A stretch of 64,000 nucleotides of DNA, taken from Bacillota bacterium. Lineage in GTDB: Bacteria > Bacillota > Clostridia > Lachnospirales > Lachnospiraceae. Shown in pieces: positions 8,152 to 16,925 of the stretch (its first letter is position 1; each line of letters starts with the position of its first letter). Below the pieces are notes generated by a model. That model worked only from the letters and a program-made list of their open reading frames with translations, did not search any database and was not told the DNA's origin. The translations under genes and the position numbers were made by a program. The stretch is taken from contig JAEYFP010000030.1 of the NCBI GenBank assembly GCA_023402845.1, forward strand, positions 1 through 64,000, in the 5' to 3' direction.

Positions 8152-9321
8152 ATGATGAATCAGACAGCGGCGTTTGTTCTGAAGCTTATAACAGCCCTTG
8201 TCCTGGTAGCAGCAGTAATGTTTGGCGTTTACTATGGTGTCAGTTATTTTTCAGATGCAAATAAAATGGCCCAGGAGCTTGAAACGGGAAACCAGTATAT
8301 GGAGGGGATGGATTACCAGTCAGCGATCGATGCCTATGATCGGGCACTGGAATATGAGCCTGAAAATGAGGCGGTTAAAAATGCAATTGCACATGCCTAT
8401 GTGATGCTGGGCGGTACTTACGGCGATACAGACGATGCTGTGGAAGCTTATCAGAAAGCGCTTCTTTATAATATTCAGGATAGAAATGCCTACTGGGGTG
8501 TAGCGAATATCTATGAAGGCCGTGCAGATGAGGATAACGTCCTTGTTGCTTTGCAGACCGGCTATGAGAATACACAGGATGAAAACATGAGAATTAAGAT
8601 CGACAATATTGAAGCAGAGCGTGCACGTATTCAGGCGGAGGCGGAAGCCAAAGCTGCGGAAGAAGCGGAGCGGGCGGCTGAAGAGGAGGCACATAACGGT
8701 CTTCTTTCCGAACTGTTGGCTTGTTTTGAAACGGACAATATGGACGATGTGAAGGAACTGCTCAGAACGGAACCCTATATGGATATGGCGGACGAAATCA
8801 TCAACGAAGAGAGTTCTTTTTATTACGGGGATAAAAATGATGCAGGCGAGCGAGAAGGGAAGGGTGTCGCCGTCTACTGTAACGGATATTACTATTATGG
8901 AGACTATGCTGGAAATGTCAGAAACGGAAGCGGCATTTGGATTCGTGCCATATACTCGGAATCCTCCTCGATTGGTTCCTTTATTTTCGAAGGAGAATGG
9001 TCATCCGATCTGCCAAATGGCAGCGGAAGTGCAACCTCCAATTTCTATACCGATAAAATAGGCTCGTCGGAGCTTGCAAAGCAGGTCATTACCGGTGCTT
9101 ACGCAAGTGGTCTGGAAAACGGCAAGATGTCGCTTACTGGTACAACAAAGGGCGGTTCCAGCGTGAAATACAGCTATACCTCAGAGAATGGTGTTGCAAA
9201 GAAATCCAGTGACGGAGATTCCGGGGTAAAGGGGCAGTACATTATTGCACAGTCCAGTGACAAGAAGTCAAACCTGACCTCTGACGGCTCCAACCGGGGC
9301 GTGGAGGGATTTCTTGAATAA
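8152..9321 (+). CDS. Membrane-anchored TPR and MORN-like repeat protein
   Basis: Not a named family that I know. The in-frame TTG at 8128 is rejected in favour of ATG 8152, because GAGGAG lies just upstream of it. The 389-aa product starts with one membrane span (about 6-31), then two or three TPR units (about 45-140, with YMEGMDYQSAIDAYDRALEY), a charged coiled coil rich in Glu and Ala (about 150-190), and then Gly/Tyr-rich MORN-like strands (YYYYGDYAGNVRNGSGIW and similar, about 225-320). A Ser/Lys-rich tail ends the protein. The body is probably outside the membrane. MORN repeats often mediate lipid or protein contact, but no function can be assigned. Confidence 0.8.
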   Translation: MMNQTAAFVLKLITALVLVAAVMFGVYYGVSYFSDANKMAQELETGNQYMEGMDYQSAIDAYDRALEYEPENEAVKNAIAHAYVMLGGTYGDTDDAVEAYQKALLYNIQDRNAYWGVANIYEGRADEDNVLVALQTGYENTQDENMRIKIDNIEAERARIQAEAEAKAAEEAERAAEEEAHNGLLSELLACFETDNMDDVKELLRTEPYMDMADEIINEESSFYYGDKNDAGEREGKGVAVYCNGYYYYGDYAGNVRNGSGIWIRAIYSESSSIGSFIFEGEWSSDLPNGSGSATSNFYTDKIGSSELAKQVITGAYASGLENGKMSLTGTTKGGSSVKYSYTSENGVAKKSSDGDSGVKGQYIIAQSSDKKSNLTSDGSNRGVEGFLE

Positions 9322-9379
9322 ATTTCTTGAATAAGGGCTAAAAGCTTAGAACTTATCGATGAATATGACAGAAAATGAT

Positions 9380-9419
9380 GAAAGCAATACGGTGGAGTCT
9401 ATCCAACCGTATTGCTTTC
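9380..9419. terminator. Bidirectional terminator between convergent genes
   Basis: GAAAGCAATACGGT (9380-9393) and ACCGTATTGCTTTC (9406-9419) are perfect 14-base inverted arms around a 12-base loop. The hairpin lies between the 3' end of the TPR/MORN gene (+) and the 3' end of the ABC cassette (-). T-rich flanks are short on both sides. Confidence 0.75.
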
Positions 9420-9424
9420 AGTCA

Positions 9425-11152
9425 TTATAATTTATGATTCATTTGCATTGAGAAAAGTCGTTCATATAACCCTTTTTTTTCTATTAGGTTCTGATGATTG
9501 CCTTGTTCGGCAACTTGACCTTGTTCCAGCACTACAATGTGATCGGCACCGGCAATCGTTCGTAAACGATGGGCGATCACCAATACGGTTTTCTCGGCAG
9601 CGAGACGATTAATTGCCTGCTGTACCGATATTTCATTTTCAGGGTCGAGGGATGCTGTTGCCTCATCAAGAATGACAATAGGTGCGTTTTTGAGCAGCGC
9701 TCTGGCGATGGAAATTCGCTGACGTTCACCTCCGGAAAGAGTTGCTCCGTTTTCGCCGAGCAGAGTCTGATAGCCTTCCGGCAGTGCTTCAATAAATTCC
9801 CCGCAACAGGCGGCTTTTGCAGCCGCTCGGATTTCTTCTGCGCCGGCATCCGGCTTTCCAATTCGGATATTTTCCTCTATTGTGTCGTTAAATAAGATTA
9901 CATCCTGAAATACGAATGAAAATTTTTGCATCAGATATTCAGGATCAAGTTCTTTTATATTGATATCACCAATCCGTATCACACCATCATTCACATCCCA
10001 AAACCGGGCTGCAAGGCGTGAGATTGTACTTTTTCCACCGCCGGAAGGCCCTACTAAAGCGGTTACCTTACCTGCGGGAGCAGTAAAACTCACATCCTTT
10101 AGTACAGAATCTTCATTATAGGAAAAAGAAACATGATCAAAGGTAATGCTGAAGGTTGAAATCGGCAAGTCACTGCGTCCGGTCATTGATTTACTTTCCA
10201 TCAGAGTACGCAGCCTGGCAGTGGATATTTTCAGATATAAAAGATCGGGGAGCATGGTCAGTACCGTCAAAATAGGACCATAAATTCGGCTGGCAATCAA
10301 CAGAAACATTAACAGAATAATAAAATCAATTTCTCCTTTTGTCAGAAGAGATACCCCCACAAAGGTAACTATACCGATTCCGCAGCGAAGCAGCATTGTT
10401 GAGAGTGCCATGACAGACCCGGAAGCCAGTTCCACACGAATAGCGGCTTGCCGTAATTCAATAAAGGCATCATCCAGGGCTTTGAATTTTTCGCCGCTGA
10501 GGCCGCAGGCGCGGATTACTTTGATTCCCTCCAAATATTCCTGAGACTTCTTTTCCGCATTTAATTTTGCCTCCACATGGCGGGAGAAGCTTCGTTCCTG
10601 AAGCTTGCGGCTAAAAATAAGTACAAGGGCGGCAACCGGAAGCATGATAAAGATTGCCAGAGCCATTTTCCAATTAAAGAATGCCAGTATAGCGCAGACT
10701 AAAGCAGATGTGATGATGTTGGCAATCAGCTGCGGTACGATATTGGACATAGATTGTTCAATATTCGTACAATCCGTCATAATATTGGAAGATAATTCCG
10801 TCAAGTCACGGACATTAAAATAACTCATAGGAAGCATTCTCATTTGTTCCGCAACACGCAGTCGGGTGGATTCTGACTGCTCATACGATGCCACATAGGT
10901 TTTCTGGTAATCATGCCTTGACAAAAAGAAAATAACCAAAAGCGCTGCCAGCCCAATTCCAAACAAAATCCACATCCGTTCCCACGAAACATTTTGGCCG
11001 GTCAACGGCTTCATAAGCTCAACAAAAATCTGAATGGTAATGGAAAAAGGGATCATTAGAGAAAAACTGGTAAGTGTGCAGGAAAGCACCGCACTGCGCA
11101 GATTTTTTTGCCCTCTTTCATCCAGCAATAACAAGTTTTTAAATAGTTTCAC
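9425..11152 (-). CDS. ABC half-transporter (exporter fold), second of a pair
   Basis: Membrane and ATPase domains in one chain. The start is set to GTG 11152 because AAAGGAGG lies nine bases upstream; a longer frame from 11230 would run deep into the preceding gene. From GTG the product is 575 aa and overlaps the upstream gene by 14 bases. Six membrane helices fill about 1-320. The ATPase has Walker A GPSGGGKST, signature LSGGERQR, Walker B LDEATASLDPENE with the catalytic Glu, and the switch His in IAHRL. It should pair with the half-transporter just upstream. Relatives arranged like this include YbtP/YbtQ and IrtA/IrtB, which import metallophores despite the exporter fold; the substrate here is inferred only. 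Confidence 0.9.
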   Translation of the reverse strand: MKLFKNLLLLDERGQKNLRSAVLSCTLTSFSLMIPFSITIQIFVELMKPLTGQNVSWERMWILFGIGLAALLVIFFLSRHDYQKTYVASYEQSESTRLRVAEQMRMLPMSYFNVRDLTELSSNIMTDCTNIEQSMSNIVPQLIANIITSALVCAILAFFNWKMALAIFIMLPVAALVLIFSRKLQERSFSRHVEAKLNAEKKSQEYLEGIKVIRACGLSGEKFKALDDAFIELRQAAIRVELASGSVMALSTMLLRCGIGIVTFVGVSLLTKGEIDFIILLMFLLIASRIYGPILTVLTMLPDLLYLKISTARLRTLMESKSMTGRSDLPISTFSITFDHVSFSYNEDSVLKDVSFTAPAGKVTALVGPSGGGKSTISRLAARFWDVNDGVIRIGDINIKELDPEYLMQKFSFVFQDVILFNDTIEENIRIGKPDAGAEEIRAAAKAACCGEFIEALPEGYQTLLGENGATLSGGERQRISIARALLKNAPIVILDEATASLDPENEISVQQAINRLAAEKTVLVIAHRLRTIAGADHIVVLEQGQVAEQGNHQNLIEKKGLYERLFSMQMNHKL

Positions 11153-12953
11153 AGGCTGCTGCCTCCTTTCCGCTTGTAATATTCCAGGATAATGTCTGGA
11201 CATAACGTTCCCACATACGAGCGTATACACCGCCTTTTTGTATCAGTATCTCATGTGTGCCCGATTCGGATAGTCTGCCGCTATCCATCACAAGAATGTT
11301 GTCCATACCCCGTACTGTTCCAAGACGATGGGCAATCATGATAACAGTCTTGCCCACCATTAACTTGCTTAATGCAGCTTGAATTAACTGTTCATTTTCC
11401 GGATCTGCAAAAGCCGTGGCCTCATCCAGCACCAGAACCGGTGCATTTTTAATGATGGCACGGGCAATGGAAATCCGCTGCGCTTCTCCGCCGGAGAGAT
11501 GAACGCCGGCCTCTCCAAACATGGTGTCATACCCATTGGGAAGACGAGAAATAAAGTCATCACACATAGCAGCCTTGGCTGCCTGAATGACTTCCACATC
11601 CGAAGCTTCCGGCCGGCCCATCCGTATATTCTCTCGAATATTCCTGCCAAAGAGATAAACATCCTGAAAAACAAAGCTTACCTGTTCCATTAATGCTGAC
11701 TCCGAAAGCATGCGGATATCTGTTTCTCCGATGGAAATGCTGCCCGCTGTCACATCCCAAAAACGAGGAATCAAATGCGCAATTGTGCTTTTCCCGCTGC
11801 CGGATGGACCTACAATCGCAGTAACCTTGCCTGCGGGAGCAATAAAGCTGACATTGTTTAGGACGTCCTTTTCCGTATTACCATAGGAAAAGGAGACCTG
11901 TTTGAATTCGACAGAGGAACTATGCGGAACTTTATTATTTTCCGTACTCGACAGCTCCGGCAAAGCCATCATGGCATCAAAGTTTGCCACGCCGCCTGCA
12001 ATTCTCATGCTGGAAGAAGATACGTACATGAATTTATTGAGAACCGAGGCGATAGCAGGCGTGAACAGCAGATAGAATAAAAAACTCAGCAGAAATGCCG
12101 CATAATCTGTTGTGCTCTGACCAATCAGAATGCCTACCGGTAGAATAAACAGGTAGATATTATTAATAATCGCCATAAACGCCGAGGTATAATTCTCCCA
12201 TTTCAGTGTATAGGTCAGCATAATTTTCGTATAAGCACCAATTGAGCTGCAAAGCTGTGTAAAGGACCGGGCTGTTTGCCCGAATGCTTTCAGAACAGGC
12301 ATACCACGAACATATTCGACTGACGCCTCGGTCATATCCGCACCAGTCTTCTGGATTTCCTTCATGATTTCCGGTCCGGCCACTCCAAACATCATCATCT
12401 GCATCGCGAAAGCTATGATGATTGCTGCCAGAGCCGCAAGTCCGAATCTCCAGTCAAAGACAAAGAGCAGCACCAGGATTACAATGGGAGACGTGAAGGA
12501 AGCAATCATATCGGGATAGGAGTGAGCAAGAAAGCTCTCAATTTTATCGATGTCCTGATCAATTACCTTGCGGAAACGTCCGCTGCCGATGGTAAGGTGG
12601 TAACCAAGCGGTATTTTGGCCAAATGCTTTGTAAAGGCAGACTTAAGTCCATACTGTGTTCCAAAGGCGGCAATGTGCGCACAAAGAGAAGATGCCAGAA
12701 ATAGAATTGCGTCTGCGACAATCCCTGCGACAGCCAATAAGCCATATCCTTTCACTGTGCCGGCATGAAGCGCTGAATAATTGGGATAAATAGAGATGAT
12801 ATCCCTTATGATGAGATAAACGGCAATATAAGGAACAAAAGAAGCAGCGGCGGCGAGTGCTGCCAAAACGCCGCTTATTGCTAAAAGCCTCCTATGCTTG
12901 GCCGCAAGCTCAAAGATACGGGTTATCCCACTTTTGGGCTTTTTAACTGCCAA
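11139..12953 (-). CDS. ABC half-transporter (exporter fold), first of a pair
   Basis: 604-aa membrane-ATPase fusion that should form a heterodimer with the following gene. Translation starts at TTG 12953, six bases after AAGGAGGTGG and abutting the stop of the S-component gene (TGATTG), so the genes are coupled. Membrane helices run to about 320. Walker A is GPSGSGKST, the signature is LSGGEAQR, and Walker B reads LDEATAFADPENE. The AFADPENE variant, as I recall it, is typical of the YbtPQ/IrtAB-like branch rather than of drug exporters. The catalytic Glu and the switch His (IAHRL) are present, so both ATP sites look competent. Confidence 0.9.
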   Translation of the reverse strand: MAVKKPKSGITRIFELAAKHRRLLAISGVLAALAAAASFVPYIAVYLIIRDIISIYPNYSALHAGTVKGYGLLAVAGIVADAILFLASSLCAHIAAFGTQYGLKSAFTKHLAKIPLGYHLTIGSGRFRKVIDQDIDKIESFLAHSYPDMIASFTSPIVILVLLFVFDWRFGLAALAAIIIAFAMQMMMFGVAGPEIMKEIQKTGADMTEASVEYVRGMPVLKAFGQTARSFTQLCSSIGAYTKIMLTYTLKWENYTSAFMAIINNIYLFILPVGILIGQSTTDYAAFLLSFLFYLLFTPAIASVLNKFMYVSSSSMRIAGGVANFDAMMALPELSSTENNKVPHSSSVEFKQVSFSYGNTEKDVLNNVSFIAPAGKVTAIVGPSGSGKSTIAHLIPRFWDVTAGSISIGETDIRMLSESALMEQVSFVFQDVYLFGRNIRENIRMGRPEASDVEVIQAAKAAMCDDFISRLPNGYDTMFGEAGVHLSGGEAQRISIARAIIKNAPVLVLDEATAFADPENEQLIQAALSKLMVGKTVIMIAHRLGTVRGMDNILVMDSGRLSESGTHEILIQKGGVYARMWERYVQTLSWNITSGKEAAACETI

Positions 12954-13568
12954 TCAGGCCACCTCCTTCACCATTCCGGCCTTGATAAAATGCTTCTTAA
13001 GCATTGTGCGGGCCAGCAATGCACCGAGAATCGCGCTGACAGCGGCAGCGGCAACTGCAATCATAATCATGGGGCCGTTCATCAATGCAACCACAGCCGT
13101 CATAAACTCACCATTTACCCCGCTGCTTTCAGAAAGCGCGACGTAATAATCCCGCATGACAAGGTAAGGTAAATAACTGCCCAAAGCGGTAAAGGCCATG
13201 AACACAGAATAACCAACCGTAAGCATTGTATAAGACTTATTATTTGATGCCTTATTAACCAGGTCTGCCAAGACAGCCCCAATTATTGTGGAAACCAGAA
13301 TAATCCATCCGGAGCCGGTGGCAAACATAAATAGTGCATAGAGGGTACCGCTGATGATGATGCCCCCAAAGTGATTGACCTTAATGCGCATCAGCATGTA
13401 GACCGGACCGCCAGCCAAAGCAGTCAGCGCAATGCCGAAAGGCTGGAGAATCGGTGCGAAGCTGACGCACATCAGGCATACGAAGAAAATGGCAATGAAG
13501 AGCACGGAAAAGATGCCGAGAGTAATAAAATCCCGGGATTTCATTTTGTTGTTTGTGTTTTCGTTCAT
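12954..13568 (-). CDS. ECF transporter S component, MptE / Trep_Strep type
   Basis: Substrate-binding membrane subunit of an energy-coupling-factor importer. The 204-aa product has five or six hydrophobic helices and a short hydrophilic start. The pattern FITLGIFSVLFIAIFF followed by a Gly/Pro-rich PVYMLMRIKV segment resembles the family annotated as MptE or Trep_Strep. AAAGGAG precedes ATG 13568. It lies between the EcfA and the ABC pair, which indicates it gives the substrate specificity of the module. The substrate cannot be read from the sequence. Confidence 0.82.
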   Translation of the reverse strand: MNENTNNKMKSRDFITLGIFSVLFIAIFFVCLMCVSFAPILQPFGIALTALAGGPVYMLMRIKVNHFGGIIISGTLYALFMFATGSGWIILVSTIIGAVLADLVNKASNNKSYTMLTVGYSVFMAFTALGSYLPYLVMRDYYVALSESSGVNGEFMTAVVALMNGPMIMIAVAAAAVSAILGALLARTMLKKHFIKAGMVKEVA

Positions 13569-13583
13569 TTGGAAAACTCCTTT

Positions 13584-14981
13584 CTATGTGCAGGCTTTTG
13601 ATAAATCTATGATGTCATCACACGCTTGATTTAAAAGCTCATAGTCGTGTGAGATGACCATGATGGACTTTCCTTTTGCGGACAGCATCCGCAGCATGGA
13701 AACCACACGCAGCATATTGGAATAATCCAGACCGCTGGTGGGTTCATCGAAAATCAGAATTTTTGCCGGAGAAAGAGCCGCTAATGCAATAGCCAAGCGT
13801 TGCTTTTGCCCGCCGGAAAGGGAATGAGGATGCTGCTTTAGCACATCGCTAAGACTCAGTTCGGAAACAATTTCTTCAAGCTGTTCCTCGGACGGCACAC
13901 TGTTTTTATATCCTGTGAGAATCAATTCATGAAGGACGCTGTCTGCAAACAGCTGATAGTTCGGATCCTGCATAACGAGATATGTAAAGAGGCTCCTCTT
14001 TTTTCCCTGTATTGGTTTTCCCTCAAATAGAACCGTTCCACAGCAGGCCTTATGAAGCCCGCAGATTGAGCGTGCAAGCGTGGATTTTCCGGTTCCGTTT
14101 TCACCGACAATTCCTACAATTTTATTTTTTTCAAGTGTAAAGCTGATGTTGCATAATACATCCTTTTTTTTATAGGAAGCAGATAATTCATGCACTTCCA
14201 GGGCAGGGGTATGATGTCTTCGCGTTTTTTCGATCAGCAATTTCGTCTCCCGAAAAGAGCGAAGGCCAATGTTTCCCAGCTCCTGCTCCGTCTTTTGTGC
14301 AAAAGAATCTGCCGTCCATTCATTTTTGATATGACCGTCTGTCATCCTGATAATTCTGTCTGCAATCCCATTCATATAATACAGACGGTGTTCGGCAATT
14401 AAAATTGTTTTCCCCTGAGCCTTTATCTGGCGTAACAGCTGTGCAAGGCGTTCAATAGATCTGTGATCCAAGTTAGAAGAGGGTTCATCCAGCACATAAA
14501 TCTCAGGCGAAACTGCATAAGCACTGCCAAAAGCAATTTTTTGTTTTTGTCCTCCTGATAAGGTAAAAATACTTCTGTGTACCAATTCGGACAGCTCCAG
14601 TTCTGCTACAGTTTTGTCATATCTCTGATGCATTTCCTCATAATCCATACCCATATTCTCCATGCCGAAAACCAATTCACTGTCGGTATCGGAATTGAAG
14701 AACTGGGTCCTTGGATTTTGAAAGACGGAACCAACCAGCATGGATAATTGATGAGGCTCTGTCCGGAATACATCGTGTCCGCAAACCTCCACGCTGCCCT
14801 GTAGTTTTCCGGTATAAAAATGCGGAATCAGACCGTTGATCAGCCGGGTGACGGTGGTCTTTCCGCAGCCGGAGCCGCCGGTAAGTACGACGCATTCACC
14901 GGTACGGATTTCCAGGGAAATATGATGAAGTGTTTCTTCTGTTCCTTCGTATTGAAAGGATACATTTTTCAGTCGAATCAT
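13584..14981 (-). CDS. ECF transporter ATPase with two fused ABC domains
   Basis: One chain of 465 aa replaces the usual EcfA/EcfA' pair. The first domain has Walker A GGSGCGKTT, signature LSGGQKQK and Walker B YVLDEPSSNLD. The second has Walker A GENGTGKST, signature LSGGQKQR and Walker B LIFDEPTSGLD. Both have the switch His (AEHRL and ISHDY). ATG 14981 follows GAGGAGA. It is 11 bases downstream of ecfT and 15 bases upstream of the S component, so the three ECF parts are one transcription unit. Confidence 0.92.
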   Translation of the reverse strand: MIRLKNVSFQYEGTEETLHHISLEIRTGECVVLTGGSGCGKTTVTRLINGLIPHFYTGKLQGSVEVCGHDVFRTEPHQLSMLVGSVFQNPRTQFFNSDTDSELVFGMENMGMDYEEMHQRYDKTVAELELSELVHRSIFTLSGGQKQKIAFGSAYAVSPEIYVLDEPSSNLDHRSIERLAQLLRQIKAQGKTILIAEHRLYYMNGIADRIIRMTDGHIKNEWTADSFAQKTEQELGNIGLRSFRETKLLIEKTRRHHTPALEVHELSASYKKKDVLCNISFTLEKNKIVGIVGENGTGKSTLARSICGLHKACCGTVLFEGKPIQGKKRSLFTYLVMQDPNYQLFADSVLHELILTGYKNSVPSEEQLEEIVSELSLSDVLKQHPHSLSGGQKQRLAIALAALSPAKILIFDEPTSGLDYSNMLRVVSMLRMLSAKGKSIMVISHDYELLNQACDDIIDLSKACT

Positions 14982-14992
14982 ATCGTCTCCTC

Positions 14993-15685
14993 TCAGATGA
15001 ACTGTTTGATTGCAAGGATGCCAATGAGCAGCAGAGAAAATACCAGAGTAAAAAGGACATCCAGCCCTGTCATATGTAATTTTTGAAAAGAGGAACGAGG
15101 TGCGGGATTATCGATCCCTCTGGAGACTGATGCGGCGGAAAGCTCTTCTGAAATCGTAGCAGCCCGCATCATCAATGGAATCAAAGCGGTTTCATAGCAG
15201 CGGATGGGATGCCGAATAAGATTGCGCATGGAAATATCCAGCCCCCGCAGGCGCATGGCATCTTTAATATTTTCAAATTCCTCGCGGATCGTTGGGAAAA
15301 AGCGCATTGCTACAGCGAAGCTGACAGCAAAAGAGCGGGGAATACGGAAATAGTACATTGCTGCAAGCAATTCGCTGACCGCTGTTGTCATAACAAGTAT
15401 TTCCACGGAAAGAATAATCGGTAAAAACATGCGAATAAACAAGCTGAACATGGAAATAAGACTGCTTAGTGCAGAAGGCAGATGCGTGCATAAGGTAATC
15501 AGCGATAACAAGATTCCATAGTAAAGCGTATATTTAAAAGCGGCCCGATATTGTCCGATTAAAAAGGAAAGGAGCAATACAATGGAAAAGATGATACTGC
15601 CAAATAGGAGATCCTTTGCAGCAAAGGATACAAAATTGATAATAACAAATAGAAATAATTTGCAGCGCACATCCAATAGAAGCAT
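14993..15685 (-). CDS. ecfT: ECF transporter transmembrane coupling protein EcfT
   Basis: EcfT joins the ATPases to the S component through two cytoplasmic coupling helices. Both Arg-Gly motifs are visible: DAMRLRGLDI and SAASVSRGID. The protein is a bundle of about five helices. An upstream in-frame ATG (15727) exists, but ATG 15685 fits the family start (MLLLDVRCKL) and has AGGGGGCGGA upstream; from there it is 230 aa. First gene of the leftward cassette, divergent from the AraC regulator. Confidence 0.87.
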   Translation of the reverse strand: MLLLDVRCKLFLFVIINFVSFAAKDLLFGSIIFSIVLLLSFLIGQYRAAFKYTLYYGILLSLITLCTHLPSALSSLISMFSLFIRMFLPIILSVEILVMTTAVSELLAAMYYFRIPRSFAVSFAVAMRFFPTIREEFENIKDAMRLRGLDISMRNLIRHPIRCYETALIPLMMRAATISEELSAASVSRGIDNPAPRSSFQKLHMTGLDVLFTLVFSLLLIGILAIKQFI

Positions 15686-15742
15686 TTCATTTCCGCCCCC
15701 TGTTCCTTGTATTTTCGATAAAAACATGATACAATACTCTGC

Positions 15743-15760
15743 GGTTAGCTCATTCTAACC
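15743..15760. promoter_or_regulatory. Dyad in the ecfT / AraC divergent promoter region
   Basis: GGTTAG and CTAACC flank a six-base spacer, a perfect short dyad in the 174-base gap between the divergent genes. It lies about 60 bases upstream of the ecfT start and 100 bases upstream of the regulator start. An AraC-type regulator is encoded next to it, so an operator role is plausible but untested. On the + strand TTGCAA (15805) and GATAAA (15828), 17 bases apart, could be the regulator's promoter. Confidence 0.4.
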
Positions 15761-15859
15761 ATCGATCATTGTATTATCTTCTGCGACAGGATGCAATAAG
15801 GTTTTTGCAAGTATGTCCTTCGGAAAAGATAAAATGTCTGATAGAAAAGGGTGGTTGAA

Positions 15860-16867
15860 ATGAAAGTACAAACTCCGGATAAAATAATTCAGGATATTTG
15901 TTCTGCTATGGGAATGACTCCATGTGAGAGCAATTCTGTTGGCTGTGGTGTGTGTTTAGAGGGAGACGGGATAAAAACAGAAGGATTTTTTTGGTATTTG
16001 GTACATGAAGATTATTTTGCCATTACGAAATGTGATTTTGTGTTCTGCAGCGAATTCCCGGTAACAATGCCGGATAGTTCACTATATATTTCGCTTCGGC
16101 TGGATTATACAAATCATCTTCCTCCCGGTAAAATTCTTTCCTTCATGGAGGAAAAAGGAAATGGTACAAATGCTGTTATGCGGGCAGGAACAAGAGTGGC
16201 TTATACAGAGGTGCTGTATGTTCCGTCTTTTTATAAAAAGCATCTGGATACGGCCTTTACTGCAATGCGGGCAGATCCTGTAACGATTTTGAAAAACATG
16301 GGAGGTGAGCATAACTGGCCGCAGGAGATGAGGAAGGTGCTTGCCGATGTACATGAAAGCAAGCTGACCGGCATGTCTGCCGAACTTTACTTTGTGGCAA
16401 AGGCCTATGAGCTGATGGCTGTGCTGATCGCAATGGGTAATGACCGCTTTCCCAAAAAGAACATCGATTATGAACAGATCCTTTATGCACTGCAATATAT
16501 CGACAGGAACTACACAGGTAAAATCAAACAGGCTGATCTTGTATATCTCTCTAATATGAGCTCTACAAAGCTGAAAAATGTGTTCCGACAATTTACCGGT
16601 TGTACGATCACGGAATATATTATGGAAAAGAAGACGGATCATGCGGCTCATTTGCTGTCTGATTCGGATTTGTCGGTTGAGCAGATTGCAAAAGCGTTAG
16701 GGTTTGGTACAGCTACCGGGTTTGCAACTTCCTTCAAAAAGCAAATCGGCGTTTCTCCATCGGAATATCGAAAGCAAATTAAATTTTATTGTATGAAAAA
16801 TCCGTCTGAGATTGAAAACTTAAACTTTGAAAATAGTAATTCATCACAAAATCAATTTCCTGCTTGA
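15860..16867 (+). CDS. AraC-family transcription regulator of the ECF cassette
   Basis: ATG 15860 follows AAAGGGTGG; the frame also offers GTG 15851, which overlaps that ribosome site and is less likely. The 335-aa product has an N-terminal ligand-type region (about 1-215) and a C-terminal double helix-turn-helix of AraC type (about 225-320), with the family pattern VEQIAKALGFGTATGFATSFKK and GVSPSEYRK. It is divergent from ecfT, which fits local control of the transport cassette, with the ligand probably related to the imported compound. Upstream, TTGCAA/GATAAA is a possible promoter. Confidence 0.88.
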   Translation: MKVQTPDKIIQDICSAMGMTPCESNSVGCGVCLEGDGIKTEGFFWYLVHEDYFAITKCDFVFCSEFPVTMPDSSLYISLRLDYTNHLPPGKILSFMEEKGNGTNAVMRAGTRVAYTEVLYVPSFYKKHLDTAFTAMRADPVTILKNMGGEHNWPQEMRKVLADVHESKLTGMSAELYFVAKAYELMAVLIAMGNDRFPKKNIDYEQILYALQYIDRNYTGKIKQADLVYLSNMSSTKLKNVFRQFTGCTITEYIMEKKTDHAAHLLSDSDLSVEQIAKALGFGTATGFATSFKKQIGVSPSEYRKQIKFYCMKNPSEIENLNFENSNSSQNQFPA

Positions 16868-16892
16868 CAGTTATGCGATCTCCTGTTATAGT
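16864..16892 (+). promoter_or_regulatory. Strong promoter for the TrmB-ddh operon
   Basis: TTGACA (16864-16869), a 17-base spacer and TATAGT (16887-16892) give a near-consensus housekeeping promoter. The -35 box overlaps the stop codon of the AraC gene. The predicted transcript starts about 27 bases upstream of ATG 16926. Confidence 0.85.
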
Positions 16893-16925
16893 GTTCCTGA
16901 AAAGAACTACGAAAAGAGAGAGAAC

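Noticed and set aside
11153..11230. Longer start for the second ABC half-transporter
   Set aside because: It would overlap the preceding gene by 92 bases and contain the AAAGGAGG site that serves GTG 11152.
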